Source: Vineibacter terrae
GTDB lineage: Bacteria; Pseudomonadota; Alphaproteobacteria; Reyranellales; Reyranellaceae
Direction: 5' to 3'
Assembly (NCBI RefSeq): GCF_008039615.1
Contig: NZ_VDUZ01000011.1
Span: forward strand, 124,001-188,000
Length of the DNA: 64,000 nt
In this document: one piece after another, positions 23,783-32,401 of the stretch
How positions within the stretch are numbered: position 1 is the first letter of the stretch
Layout of the letters: each line of letters begins with the position of its first letter
Program-made: the position numbers and the translations under genes
Notes under the pieces: generated by a model
Told to the model about the DNA's origin: nothing
Databases searched by the model: none
The model's input: only the letters and a program-made list of their open reading frames with translations

Positions 23783-24574
23783 TCAGCCTGATCTGTTGAT
23801 CGTCATGGCGTAGCTGAAGCGCTCGCCGGGGTGGATGCTGTCCGAGACCTCCAGCAGGCGGTCGTCCGAATCGTAGTAGAGCCGCAGCGTGCGCAGCGCC
23901 GGACCGCTGGCCTTTGCCTTCAGGTGGAGCGCCTCGTCCCGCCCCAGGGGCACGGCGAAGATGCGCTGCTCGACGCGAGCGACACTGACGCCGTGGTGCT
24001 CTTCGATGAGCTTGTAGATAGCGTCCGCGCGGTTGCTCAGGCGTCGCGCGACGTCGTCGAAATCCGGGTTGACGTAGACCCGTGTGAGGCAGACCGGCAC
24101 CTCGTCATCTCGCCGGTAGCGGATGCCGATGCCAAACAGCCACCGCTGGCCGAGGCCCATGGGTATCTCGCGCGCAAGAGCTCGATCCACCTCGATGGTT
24201 CCCGTGTACACGAGACGGAGCTCGGTGTCGGTGGCGTACTGCAGCAGCGCATCGAGCGATCCCAGCGTCTGGGTATAAGGCACGCGCCGCTGGGTCGCGA
24301 CCACGGTCGTTCCGGCACGCGGACGGCGCGTGACCAGACCGGCATCGCGCAGCTGCCGCAACGCTTCGCGAGCGGTGAACCTGCTGATGCCGTAGCGCTC
24401 GCACAGCTCATGCTCGGTCGGTAGCGTCGATCCCACGGGATGCCGGCCGGCGGCGATCGCAGCCATGAGCGCGTTCGCGACGGTGACATAGCGAGGTTCC
24501 GCCGGCAGCCGGGGGGGCGCGCCTTTGCGCGGCTTGGTCTTCGCGGGCGAGTGCCGCGCTGTCTTTCTGGCCAT
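23783..24574 (-). CDS. GntR family regulator, HutC/UTRA subfamily
   Basis: A 263-residue protein with an N-terminal winged HTH (GSTLPTEHELCERYGISRFTAREALRQLRDAGLVTRRPRAGTTV, about residues 47-92) and a C-terminal UTRA ligand-binding domain ending GERFSYAMTINRSG. The N-terminus is basic (ARKTARHSPAKTKPRKGAPP). It is divergent from the aldolase-led operon; the TTGTCCGGACAA site overlapping that operon's promoter lies about 83 bases from its start codon, making this protein a leading candidate for the regulon's repressor. Confidence 0.88.
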   Translation of the reverse strand: MARKTARHSPAKTKPRKGAPPRLPAEPRYVTVANALMAAIAAGRHPVGSTLPTEHELCERYGISRFTAREALRQLRDAGLVTRRPRAGTTVVATQRRVPYTQTLGSLDALLQYATDTELRLVYTGTIEVDRALAREIPMGLGQRWLFGIGIRYRRDDEVPVCLTRVYVNPDFDDVARRLSNRADAIYKLIEEHHGVSVARVEQRIFAVPLGRDEALHLKAKASGPALRTLRLYYDSDDRLLEVSDSIHPGERFSYAMTINRSG

Positions 24575-24631
24575 GCGCGCTTATACGTCATGCGCGGCGT
24601 GCGCGGAATTGCGCGTGTGTCCTCACAAACC

Positions 24632-24668
24632 TTGACACGCAATCTGGCTGTCAATATTGTCCGGACAA
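24632..24668 (+). promoter_or_regulatory. Promoter overlapped by regulon site 2
   Basis: TTGACA (24632-24637), a 17-base spacer, and TATTGT (24655-24660) form a near-consensus sigma-70 promoter. The palindrome TTGTCCGGACAA (24657-24668) overlaps the -10 element, as expected for repression. The predicted transcription start falls at or just before the ATG at 24669, so the message may be leaderless. Confidence 0.7.
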
Positions 24669-25541
24669 ATGAATACGTGCACCGCCAACCTGCCCCGGGT
24701 GATCGCGGCCCGCAGCCTGCTGTTCGCGCCTGCGTCCAGGCCGGGCCTTCTCGACAAAGCGCTTGCGGCCGGCGCCGACATCGTGTGCGCCGATCTTGAG
24801 GACGCGGTCGCCCCGGACGCGAAGGACGCGGCGCGGTCTGCCGGCGTGGCGTTCATCTCCGCGCCGCATGTGTCATCGGCGCCGCGGCGCGCGGTGAGGA
24901 TAAACTCGCTGCGCTGCCGGACCGGATTGCACGACATGCTTGCGCTGCAGGATACCGCACCGGCGGCCGCAACCATCTGCCTCCCCAAGGTGGAAAGCGG
25001 CGAGGAAGTTCGCTGGGCGGCAGACCTGTTGCGTGCCGCGCCGGGCACGCGCCTTGCGGCATTCATCGAGACGGCGCAGGGCCTGGAGCGAGCGTTCGAG
25101 ATCGCGCGGTCCTCGCCGCGGCTCGACTTTCTCGTGTTCGGCGCGGTCGATTTCTGTGCCGACATGAATATGCCGCTGGAGGACGAGGCGCTGGCTTATG
25201 CACGCGGGCGCCTGGCCCACGCGGCGCGCGCCGGCGGAATTGACCTGCTGGACGTCCCCTGCGTGGATTTCTCGAACCGCGCCGAGGTCGAGCGCCAGGC
25301 GCGGCTCGCCCGGCGGCTCGGCTTCAGCGGCAAGACGGCAATTCATCCCGGCAATGTCGGCATCATCAATGCGGTGTTCTCGGCAACGCAGGCGGAAATC
25401 GAGGAGGCGAAAGCCATTGTCGCGGCCTTCGAGGGCTCGCGGGGCGGCGTCACCACCTGGCGGGGGAAGCTCGTCGAGGAGCCGGTCGTCAAGCGCATGG
25501 TGAAGCTGCTCCAGGCCCATGCCGGCGCCGGTCGCGGGTAG
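24669..25541 (+). CDS. HpcH/HpaI aldolase/citrate lyase (CitE-like) family protein
   Basis: A 290-residue CitE-like lyase. Motifs are ARSLLFAPASRPGLLDKAL, ADIVCADLEDAVAPDAKD (Mg-binding acidic residues), VRINSLRC, ICLPKVESGEEVRW, AAFIETAQGLERAFEIA and FGAVDFCADM. The C-terminal KTAIHPGNVGIINAVFSAT matches (S)-citramalyl-CoA and malyl-CoA lyases, which cleave 3-hydroxyacyl-CoA esters to acetyl-CoA plus an oxoacid. The ATG at 24669 directly follows the operator; no ribosome-binding site is visible. It heads the run of MaoC, acyl-CoA dehydrogenase and CoA-transferase genes. Confidence 0.9.
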   Translation: MNTCTANLPRVIAARSLLFAPASRPGLLDKALAAGADIVCADLEDAVAPDAKDAARSAGVAFISAPHVSSAPRRAVRINSLRCRTGLHDMLALQDTAPAAATICLPKVESGEEVRWAADLLRAAPGTRLAAFIETAQGLERAFEIARSSPRLDFLVFGAVDFCADMNMPLEDEALAYARGRLAHAARAGGIDLLDVPCVDFSNRAEVERQARLARRLGFSGKTAIHPGNVGIINAVFSATQAEIEEAKAIVAAFEGSRGGVTTWRGKLVEEPVVKRMVKLLQAHAGAGRG

Positions 25542-25570
25542 CGGCTCTGTATTGTGAGAGGAGGGAAGAG

Positions 25571-26089
25571 ATGGTCGTGACTGCGAAGAAGGTCGGCGAC
25601 AACCGGTATCGCGAGAGCTTCGGCCGGTACTACGAGGATTTCGTCGTCGGCGACATCTACGAGCACCGACCGGCGCGCACGATCTCCGAGACCGACAACA
25701 CGTGGTTCACGCTGCTGACGATGAACACGCACCCGATGCACTTCGACGCGGAATATGCCAGGCACAGCGAGTTTGGCCGCTGCATCGTCTGCTCGCCGCT
25801 GACCGTGGCGCTGATGGTCGGCATGAGCGTCACGGACGTGAGCCAGAAGGCGATCGCCAACCTCGGGTGGCGCGAGATCAAGCTCACGCATCCGCTGTTC
25901 GCGGGCGACACCCTGCGGTCGGAATCCGAGGTGCTGGAGAAGCGCGAAAGCGGCTCGCGGCCGCAAGCCGGGCTCGTGACGGTGCAGACACGCGGCTTCA
26001 ATCAGGAAGGCACGCTCGTCTGCGTCTTCGACCGCACCATCCTCGTGGGCAAGCGCGGCTTCGACGCCGAAGCCAACGCCAACTACTGA
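25571..26089 (+). CDS. MaoC family (R)-hydratase
   Basis: A 172-residue hot-dog-fold hydratase. The hydratase signature appears in FTLLTMNTHPMHFDAEYARHSEFG (about residues 45-68), with the conserved Asn/His pair replacing the more common Asp-x4-His. Other parts are YEDFVVGDIYEHRPARTISETDN at the N-terminus and LGWREIKLTHPLFAGDTLRSESEVL. Family members hydrate enoyl-CoA, itaconyl-CoA or mesaconyl-CoA. GAGGAGGGAAGAG precedes the ATG. The place next to a CitE-like lyase and CaiB transferases supports a CoA-ester hydration step. Confidence 0.9.
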   Translation: MVVTAKKVGDNRYRESFGRYYEDFVVGDIYEHRPARTISETDNTWFTLLTMNTHPMHFDAEYARHSEFGRCIVCSPLTVALMVGMSVTDVSQKAIANLGWREIKLTHPLFAGDTLRSESEVLEKRESGSRPQAGLVTVQTRGFNQEGTLVCVFDRTILVGKRGFDAEANANY

Positions 26090-26104
26090 TGCAAGGAGGC
26101 AGGC

Positions 26105-27262
26105 ATGGGATCCGGGCCTGAGGGCGCATCCGACGAAGCGCTCCTTGACACGATCGAGAAATGGCTCGAGCGCGACGTGCGCCCGCATGTGCTCAAGCTC
26201 GATCATGCGGATGAGTATCCGTTCGAGATGGTCGAGCAGATGAAGGAGCTCGGCCTCTTCGGCGCGACGATCGCGCCGGAGCACGGCGGGCTCGGCCTCT
26301 CGGCCACGACCTACGCCAAGATCGTTGAGAAGATCTCCGAGACATGGATGTCGCTGAGCGGCATCTTCAACAGCCACCTCATCATGGCGGCGTGCGTCGA
26401 GCGCAACGGCACCGCGGAGCAGAAGGCCTACTACCTTCCGAAGTTCGCCTCAGGCGAGATTCGCGGCGGGCTCGCCCTCACCGAGCCCAATGCCGGGACC
26501 GACCTTCAGGCGATTCGCACCCGTGCGGTACGCAGCGGCAACGGCTACGTCATCAACGGAACGAAGACGTGGATCTCCAACGGCATCCATGGCACCTGCT
26601 TCGCGCTGCTGGTGAAGACGGACCCCGACGCGAGCCCGCGGCACAAGGGCATGTCCTGCTTCGTCGCCGAGAAGGGCCCGGGCTTCTCGGTGTCGAAGAA
26701 GTTCGAGAAGCTGGGCTACAAGGGCATCGACAGCGCCGAGCTGGTCTTCGAGGACTATCAGATCTCCGGTGAGCAGCTGCTGGGCGGCCACGAAGGGCGC
26801 GGCATGCAGGCCGTGCTGGGGGGGCTGGAGCTGGGGCGAATCAATGTCGCGGCGCGGGGCTGTGGGATCGCCAGCGCCGCCCTGAAGGACGCGGTCCACT
26901 ATTCCCAGATCCGCCAAACGTTCAGCAAGCCGATCTGCGAGCATCAGGCGATCCAGCTCAAGCTCGGCGAGATGGCGACCCGGCTGCAGGCCGCGCGCCT
27001 GCTCACCTACGATGCGGCCCGCGCCTACGACCGCAAGGAGCGCTGCGACATGGAAGCGGGGATGGCCAAGTACTTCGCCTCGGAAGCAGCGGTCGAGAAT
27101 GCGATGGAGTCGATGCGGATCCACGGCGGCTACGGCTACTCCAAGGAGTATCACGTGGAGCGCTATCTGCGCGACGCGCCGCTGATGTGCATCGGCGAGG
27201 GGACCAACGAGATCCAGCGCATCATCATTGCGAAGCAGCTGATCGAGCGCAATCCTGCGTGA
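26105..27262 (+). CDS. Acyl-CoA dehydrogenase
   Basis: A 385-residue FAD enzyme of the acyl-CoA dehydrogenase family. The flavin and substrate segments LALTEPNAGTDLQAIRT and GTKTWISNGIHGTCFALLVK lie in the middle domain; the C-terminal domain has SMRIHGGYGYSKEYHVERYLRDA and the catalytic Glu in IGEGTNEIQRIII (about residue 365). It would oxidise an acyl-CoA to the enoyl-CoA, passing electrons to ETF. It is 15 bases from maoC and 24 from the CoA-transferase gene, in one operon. Confidence 0.92.
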   Translation: MGSGPEGASDEALLDTIEKWLERDVRPHVLKLDHADEYPFEMVEQMKELGLFGATIAPEHGGLGLSATTYAKIVEKISETWMSLSGIFNSHLIMAACVERNGTAEQKAYYLPKFASGEIRGGLALTEPNAGTDLQAIRTRAVRSGNGYVINGTKTWISNGIHGTCFALLVKTDPDASPRHKGMSCFVAEKGPGFSVSKKFEKLGYKGIDSAELVFEDYQISGEQLLGGHEGRGMQAVLGGLELGRINVAARGCGIASAALKDAVHYSQIRQTFSKPICEHQAIQLKLGEMATRLQAARLLTYDAARAYDRKERCDMEAGMAKYFASEAAVENAMESMRIHGGYGYSKEYHVERYLRDAPLMCIGEGTNEIQRIIIAKQLIERNPA

Positions 27263-27286
27263 CGGACGGCCGGGAGGGACGGGGCG

Positions 27287-28486
27287 ATGAAGCCACTGCA
27301 GGGCATCCGCGTGCTGGCCGTGGAGCAATATGGTGCCGGCCCCTATGGCACCATGCACATGGCGGATCTCGGCGCGGACGTGATCAAGATCGAGCCGCCG
27401 CCGCGTCCGGGCACCCCGGCCGGGGACAACGCCCGCCATTCCGGTCCGCACTTTCTGGGAGCCGACGACAGCCAGTTCTTCCAGACATTCAATCGCAGCA
27501 AGCGCAGCGTGATGCTCGATATCCGCCATCCGGACGGGCGGGCGGTGCTGCGCCGGCTGGCGGCGAAGGCAGACGCGGTCGTCAACAACCTGCGCGGCGA
27601 TCAGCCCGGAAAGCTGGGCATCACGTATGACGCGTTGAGCGACGTCAATGCGCGACTGGTCTGCGGCCACCTGTCGGGCTACGGCCGCAGCGGCCCGCGC
27701 GCCGATTGGCCGGCCTATGACTATCTGCTGCAGGCCGAGGCCGGCTACCTCGATCTCACCGGCGATCCGGGCGGTGGGCCGACGCGCATGGGCCTGTCGA
27801 TCATCGACTTCATGACCGGGGTGACGACCGCGTTTGCCGTGACAGCGGCGCTGCTGGGGGCGTTCCGCAGCGGCAAGGGGTGCGACGTCGATGTGACGCT
27901 CTATGATGTCGCAATGCACCAGCTTACCTATCCGGCGGCGTGGTACGTCAACGAAGGCCACGTGACGGGAAGGAGGCCACGATCAGGACATCCGTCGGTC
28001 GTCCCCTGCGAGCTGTTCCCGACCGCCGACGGCTGGATCTTCGTCATGTGCATCACGCCGAGGTTCTGGGCGTCGCTGTGCGAGGCGATCGGGCGGCCGG
28101 AGCTGACGCGGGATGCGCGCTTTGTCGGCTTCCCCGAGCGCTTCGCCAACCGCGATGCGCTGGCCGGCATCCTTGATGGCGAGTTCCGGCGCGCCGGCAG
28201 TGAAGAGTGGCTGAGCCGCCTTGCCGGCAAGGTGCCGGTGGCGCGGGTGCTGACGATGAGCGAAGCGCTCGACAATCCGTACTTCCGCGAGGCCGGCGGG
28301 CTCCTGACGATGCCGCATCCGGCGCGCGGCGCGGTGCAGGTCGTCGCCAGCCCGATCCGGATCGACGGGGCGAGGCCGGGCGGGGAGGCATGCCGGGCCC
28401 TGGGTGCCGACACGGACGCGGTCCTGGAGGAAGCGGGCCTCGGGGCGATGGAGATCGCCGGCCTGCGCGCCCAAGGAGTGATCTGA
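27287..28486 (+). CDS. CaiB/BaiF family CoA-transferase (first copy)
   Basis: A 399-residue family III CoA-transferase. It opens MKPLQGIRVLAVEQYGAGPYGTMHMADLGADVIKIEPP, and the catalytic Asp is D174 in LSIIDFMTGVTTAF. Later parts include GHPSVVPCELFPTADGWIFVMCITPRFWASLCEAIG. Such enzymes exchange CoA between acids through a mixed anhydride on the Asp. It is followed directly by a second copy. In itaconate and mesaconate pathways a protein of this family activates the acid with succinyl-CoA; that role is inferred from context. Confidence 0.92.
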   Translation: MKPLQGIRVLAVEQYGAGPYGTMHMADLGADVIKIEPPPRPGTPAGDNARHSGPHFLGADDSQFFQTFNRSKRSVMLDIRHPDGRAVLRRLAAKADAVVNNLRGDQPGKLGITYDALSDVNARLVCGHLSGYGRSGPRADWPAYDYLLQAEAGYLDLTGDPGGGPTRMGLSIIDFMTGVTTAFAVTAALLGAFRSGKGCDVDVTLYDVAMHQLTYPAAWYVNEGHVTGRRPRSGHPSVVPCELFPTADGWIFVMCITPRFWASLCEAIGRPELTRDARFVGFPERFANRDALAGILDGEFRRAGSEEWLSRLAGKVPVARVLTMSEALDNPYFREAGGLLTMPHPARGAVQVVASPIRIDGARPGGEACRALGADTDAVLEEAGLGAMEIAGLRAQGVI

Positions 28487-29644
28487 ATGAAGCTCGAGGG
28501 CATCCGCGTCATCGATCTGTCGCTGTTCCTGCCGGGGCCGCATCTGACGATGATGATGGCCGACCATGGCGCCGAGGTGATCAAGGTCGAGCCGCCGGGC
28601 GAGGGCGAGCCGGTGCGGCACCTCGGCTATCGCGCGGGCGGTGAAAGCGTGTGGTTCCGCAACACGCATCGCGGCAAGAAGAGCGTCGTCGTCGACCTGA
28701 AGACCGCTGAAGGCCGCGAGGCGCTGCTGGCGCTGGCGCAGACCGCGGACGTCGTGGTCGAGGCGTTCCGGCCGGGTGTCGTCAAGCGGCTTGGCGTCGA
28801 CTATGAGGCTGTTGAGGCCAGGAACCCGCGCATCGTCTACGCCTCGATCGCCGCCTTCGGCCAGAGCGGCCCTGAGCGCGATCGACCGACACACGATCTC
28901 GGCATGGAAGCGCTGGCAGGAGTGCTGAGCTTGAACCTCGGCCAGGACGGCAAGCCCACCCATCCGCATATCCCGATCGCTGACGCGACGGGCTCGCTGA
29001 TGGCGCTTGCCGGCATCCTGATGGCGCTCTACCGCCGCGAGAAGACGGGCCGCGGCGACTACATCGACATCTCGATGCATGATACGACGATGTGCTGGCT
29101 GCCCAACAACACCGGCGCGGTGTTCGCCGAGGGCCGCCCGCCCGTCGTCAAGGATGAGCGCTCCTGGGGTGGCCATTCGTTCTACAACGTGTACCAGACC
29201 AGCGACGCCCATCACGTCGTGCTGTCCGGCGTCGAGGACAAGTTCGTGCACAACCTCCTGACGGCGCTGGATCGAGAGGATCTCATCCCGGTCGCGACAC
29301 AGCCACCGGGCCCGGTCCACGCCCCGGTCAAGGCATTCCTCGCCGAACGGTTCGCGACGCGCACGCGCGCCCAATGGGAGAGCTGGTTTGCCGGCCGCGA
29401 CGTCTGCTTCGCGCCGGTCCTCGACCTCAACGAAGCCTTTCAGCAGCCCCAGGTCGGCGCGCGCGGGATGCTGATCCGGGACGACGACGGCAACCTGCAC
29501 ATCGGCAACCCCATCAAGTTCAGGCACGAGCCGCCCCGCATCGATACGCGCCTGCCGAAGCTCGGCGAGCACACGCAGGCGCTGCTGGCGACGCGGCCGC
29601 CGCCGGTCGACCGGGATGGCCCGCCGGCGAGAGGTCCGCAATGA
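28487..29644 (+). CDS. CaiB/BaiF family CoA-transferase (second copy)
   Basis: A 385-residue family III CoA-transferase beginning MKLEGIRVIDLSLFLPGPHLTMMMADHGAEVIKVEPP. The catalytic Asp is D166 in IPIADATGSLMAL. The sequence diverges well from the first copy, so the two probably use different acids or form a heteromer. It starts immediately after the first copy's stop, with CAAGGAG as ribosome-binding site, and overlaps the next gene by 4 bases. Confidence 0.92.
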   Translation: MKLEGIRVIDLSLFLPGPHLTMMMADHGAEVIKVEPPGEGEPVRHLGYRAGGESVWFRNTHRGKKSVVVDLKTAEGREALLALAQTADVVVEAFRPGVVKRLGVDYEAVEARNPRIVYASIAAFGQSGPERDRPTHDLGMEALAGVLSLNLGQDGKPTHPHIPIADATGSLMALAGILMALYRREKTGRGDYIDISMHDTTMCWLPNNTGAVFAEGRPPVVKDERSWGGHSFYNVYQTSDAHHVVLSGVEDKFVHNLLTALDREDLIPVATQPPGPVHAPVKAFLAERFATRTRAQWESWFAGRDVCFAPVLDLNEAFQQPQVGARGMLIRDDDGNLHIGNPIKFRHEPPRIDTRLPKLGEHTQALLATRPPPVDRDGPPARGPQ

Positions 29645-30987
29645 ATGACGATCGGCCCACCGGACTGACCCGTAGCCTCGCCGGCTTGCTGCGGCGCCCG
29701 ATTGTGGCGGCGGACCGCCGCCGTGCCGCGCTGCATGTCCTGGACTGGCTCGGCTGCGCGGCGGCCGGGGCGAAGACGCCGCCCGGGCTCGCCATGATCG
29801 CCTACGGTCGCACCCTGGCGGCCGGAAGCTGCCGCGCCGTCGGCGGCCTCTCGCTCGCGAGCCGGGATGCGGCGATCGTCAACGGCGCCGTCGGCAACGT
29901 GCTCGAGATGGATGATTTCTACCGGACGGCGCTCGTCCACCCCGGCCCGGTCGTGGTGCCGGCGGCGCTGGCGGTGGCGCAGGAGACCGGCGCCACGGGC
30001 GAGGCGCTGCTCGATGCGCTGGTGCGCGGCTTCGAGGTCATGATCCGCGTCGGCCGCAGTGTCGGGCCGACGCACTACAAGCATTTCCACAACACCGCGA
30101 CATGCGGCGTCTTCGGCAGCGCCGCGGCGGCAGGCTCGCTGCTCGGCCTCGACGAGGCGCAGATGGTCGACGCGCTGGGCAATGCCGGGACCCAGGCATC
30201 CGGGCTCTGGCAATGCCGGCTTGAGGATACGATGAGCAAGCAGCTGCACAACGGGCGGGCGGCGCAGGCCGGCCTGATCGCCGCGCAGCTCGCGACGCAT
30301 GGCTTCACCGGAGCGGAGCATATTCTCGAAGGGCCGCTCGGCTTCTACAGCGGCATGTGCCCCGATGCGGAACCGGCGTTGCTTCTGGCGGAGCCCGACG
30401 CGCCGTGGCTGCTGCACGGCGCCAGCTTCAAGCCATGGCCAGCCTGCCGGCATGCCCACCCGACCATCGACGCCGTGCTCGCTGCCCGCGAGGCCGTCGA
30501 CATCGGCAGGGTGCGCCGGATAATCGTCGAGACCTATCGCGACGCGATCGGCGTGTGCGACCGGCCGACCCCGCGGACGGCGGTCGAAGCGAAGTTCAGC
30601 TTGCAGCATGCAAGCGCTGTCGTGCTGCTGCGGGGCAGGCCGGATCTGGCGGATTTCGATGCGCCTGCCGCCGCCGACCCTGACATCGCGACGCTGCGCG
30701 CCAAGGTCGAGCTGCACGAAAGCGAAGCCTACACGCGCGCCTATCCGGCGCATTTCGGCGCGTCGTTGCGAATCGAGCTTGAGGACGGCGAGGTCGTGAC
30801 GCGCGATATTGCCGACGCGCTGGGCGATCCCGAGAACCCTCTGCCTGAGGCGGCGCTGCGTGCCAAGGCGCAGATGCTGCTGGCCAGCGCCGGCTACCCC
30901 CGGCACACGGTGGACGACATGCTCGACGCCGCCGTCGCGCTGGAGCGTGGCGGTGGCGTCGATGCCCTGATGCGTTGCCTCGCCTGA
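29641..30987 (+). CDS. MmgE/PrpD family protein (second copy)
   Basis: A 448-residue MmgE/PrpD protein starting at an ATG that overlaps the CoA-transferase stop (ATGA). Family segments are LHVLDWLGCAAAGAKTPPG, GAVGNVLEMDDFYRTALVHPGPVVVPAALAVAQ, containing the conserved acidic-acidic pair followed by His, and SFKPWPACRHAHPTIDAVL. It differs from the copy at 22410. Relatives act as 2-methylcitrate dehydratase, cis-aconitate decarboxylase or iminodisuccinate epimerase; the substrate here is unknown. Confidence 0.88.
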   Translation: MNDDRPTGLTRSLAGLLRRPIVAADRRRAALHVLDWLGCAAAGAKTPPGLAMIAYGRTLAAGSCRAVGGLSLASRDAAIVNGAVGNVLEMDDFYRTALVHPGPVVVPAALAVAQETGATGEALLDALVRGFEVMIRVGRSVGPTHYKHFHNTATCGVFGSAAAAGSLLGLDEAQMVDALGNAGTQASGLWQCRLEDTMSKQLHNGRAAQAGLIAAQLATHGFTGAEHILEGPLGFYSGMCPDAEPALLLAEPDAPWLLHGASFKPWPACRHAHPTIDAVLAAREAVDIGRVRRIIVETYRDAIGVCDRPTPRTAVEAKFSLQHASAVVLLRGRPDLADFDAPAAADPDIATLRAKVELHESEAYTRAYPAHFGASLRIELEDGEVVTRDIADALGDPENPLPEAALRAKAQMLLASAGYPRHTVDDMLDAAVALERGGGVDALMRCLA

Positions 30988-31006
30988 CCGGAAAGGTTCC
31001 CCGTCC

Positions 31007-32401
31007 ATGGAGCGACTCAACTATTTCGACGCAGCGGACCTGCCCGCCATTCGCCGCGACTACCCCCTGGGACCGGAGTTTCTGCGCCGCTTTCGAGGCA
31101 TGAGCCGGGACGAGCTGCGCAGCATCCAGAACCGCCGCTTCCTCGAGGTGATGGCCTTCGCCTGGAAGGTGCCGTTCTATCAGCGCCTGTGGGGCAAGGC
31201 CGGCATCGTGCCCGGCGACGTGCGGGGCATCGACGACATCGCGAGGCTGCCGGCCTATTCGAAGTCGGACCTGATGGACTCCGTCGACCGCTACCCGCCG
31301 ATCGGGGATTTCCACGGCCTGGATGCGCACCCCGCCGATCGCCGGCCGCCGCTGGTCTTCCAGACGACCAGCGGCACGACGGGAAAGCCGCAGCCCCTGC
31401 TGTTCGGACCCAGGAGCCGCGAGATCCAGAACATCCTTCTCGCCCGCAACTACCTGCTGCAAGGCATGCGGCCGACCGACGTCGTCCACTCGGTCTACGG
31501 CTTCGGCATGGTCAATGGCGGCCACTACATCCGCGAGACGATCGTGCACTGGGTCGGTGCCCAGCTTCTGAGCGCCGGCACCGGGGTGGAGACACGCTCG
31601 GCGCAGCAGGTCGCCCTCATGCGCGATTTCGGCGCCACCGTGCTGACCGGGTTCGGCGATTTCGTGAAGCGCCTCGCCGACATCGCGCGCGAGAACGGCA
31701 TCGAGCCCGGCCGGGACATCCGCCTGCGGATGATCACCGGGCACCTCGGTCCTGAAGGCCGCGACCCGATGAGCCAGGCCTGGGGCGGCTGCGATGTCTA
31801 CGACTGGTACGGCGTCGGCGATACCGGCATCATCGCCGGCGAGGGGCCTGACCAGAGCGGCATGTACGTGATGGAGGACGCGCAATATCTCGAGCTCGTC
31901 CATCCCGATACCGGCGCGCTGGTGGGACCGGAGGAGCCGGGCGACATGGTCTGCACCTGCCTGTTCAAGGACGACGTCTTCCCGATCATCCGCTTCAACA
32001 CCCATGATGTCACCGAGGAGGTCACCGGCGACTCGCCGCTGGGCCTGCCGTTCCGCCGCATCCTGGGCTTCCGCGGCCGCAGCGACAACATGGTCAAGCT
32101 GCGCGGGATCAACGTCTATCCCACGGGAATCGGCAGCCTGCTGGCCACCGAGCGCCCGGAGTTCACGGGTGAGTATGTCTGCGAGGTCGGGCGCAGCGGC
32201 AGCCGCGAGGAGATGACCGTGCGGGCGGAGGTGCGCGGTGACATCGACGATGCGCTGCGCCAAGCCTACGAAGCGCTGCTGCGCGCGCGGCTTGGCGTCG
32301 AGATCAAGGTCGTGCTCGAGCTGCCCGGTGGACTTGCGGAGCTTACCGGGATCGAGACGCGACAGAAGCCGATCCGCCTGATCGACAGGCGAAAGCCTTG
32401 A
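31007..32401 (+). CDS. Phenylacetate-CoA ligase (PaaK) family AMP-forming ligase
   Basis: A 464-residue adenylate-forming ligase of PaaK type. The N-terminus has FLEVMAFAWKVPFYQRLWGKAGI; the P-loop is FQTTSGTTGKPQPLLFG (about residues 119-135); YDWYGVGDTGIIAGEGP carries the motif used in adenine/acyl binding, and GFRGRSDNMVKLRGINVYPTGI is the hinge of the C-terminal domain. It should activate a carboxylic acid with ATP and CoA. The TTG or ATG start of the amidase overlaps its stop. Confidence 0.88.
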   Translation: MERLNYFDAADLPAIRRDYPLGPEFLRRFRGMSRDELRSIQNRRFLEVMAFAWKVPFYQRLWGKAGIVPGDVRGIDDIARLPAYSKSDLMDSVDRYPPIGDFHGLDAHPADRRPPLVFQTTSGTTGKPQPLLFGPRSREIQNILLARNYLLQGMRPTDVVHSVYGFGMVNGGHYIRETIVHWVGAQLLSAGTGVETRSAQQVALMRDFGATVLTGFGDFVKRLADIARENGIEPGRDIRLRMITGHLGPEGRDPMSQAWGGCDVYDWYGVGDTGIIAGEGPDQSGMYVMEDAQYLELVHPDTGALVGPEEPGDMVCTCLFKDDVFPIIRFNTHDVTEEVTGDSPLGLPFRRILGFRGRSDNMVKLRGINVYPTGIGSLLATERPEFTGEYVCEVGRSGSREEMTVRAEVRGDIDDALRQAYEALLRARLGVEIKVVLELPGGLAELTGIETRQKPIRLIDRRKP

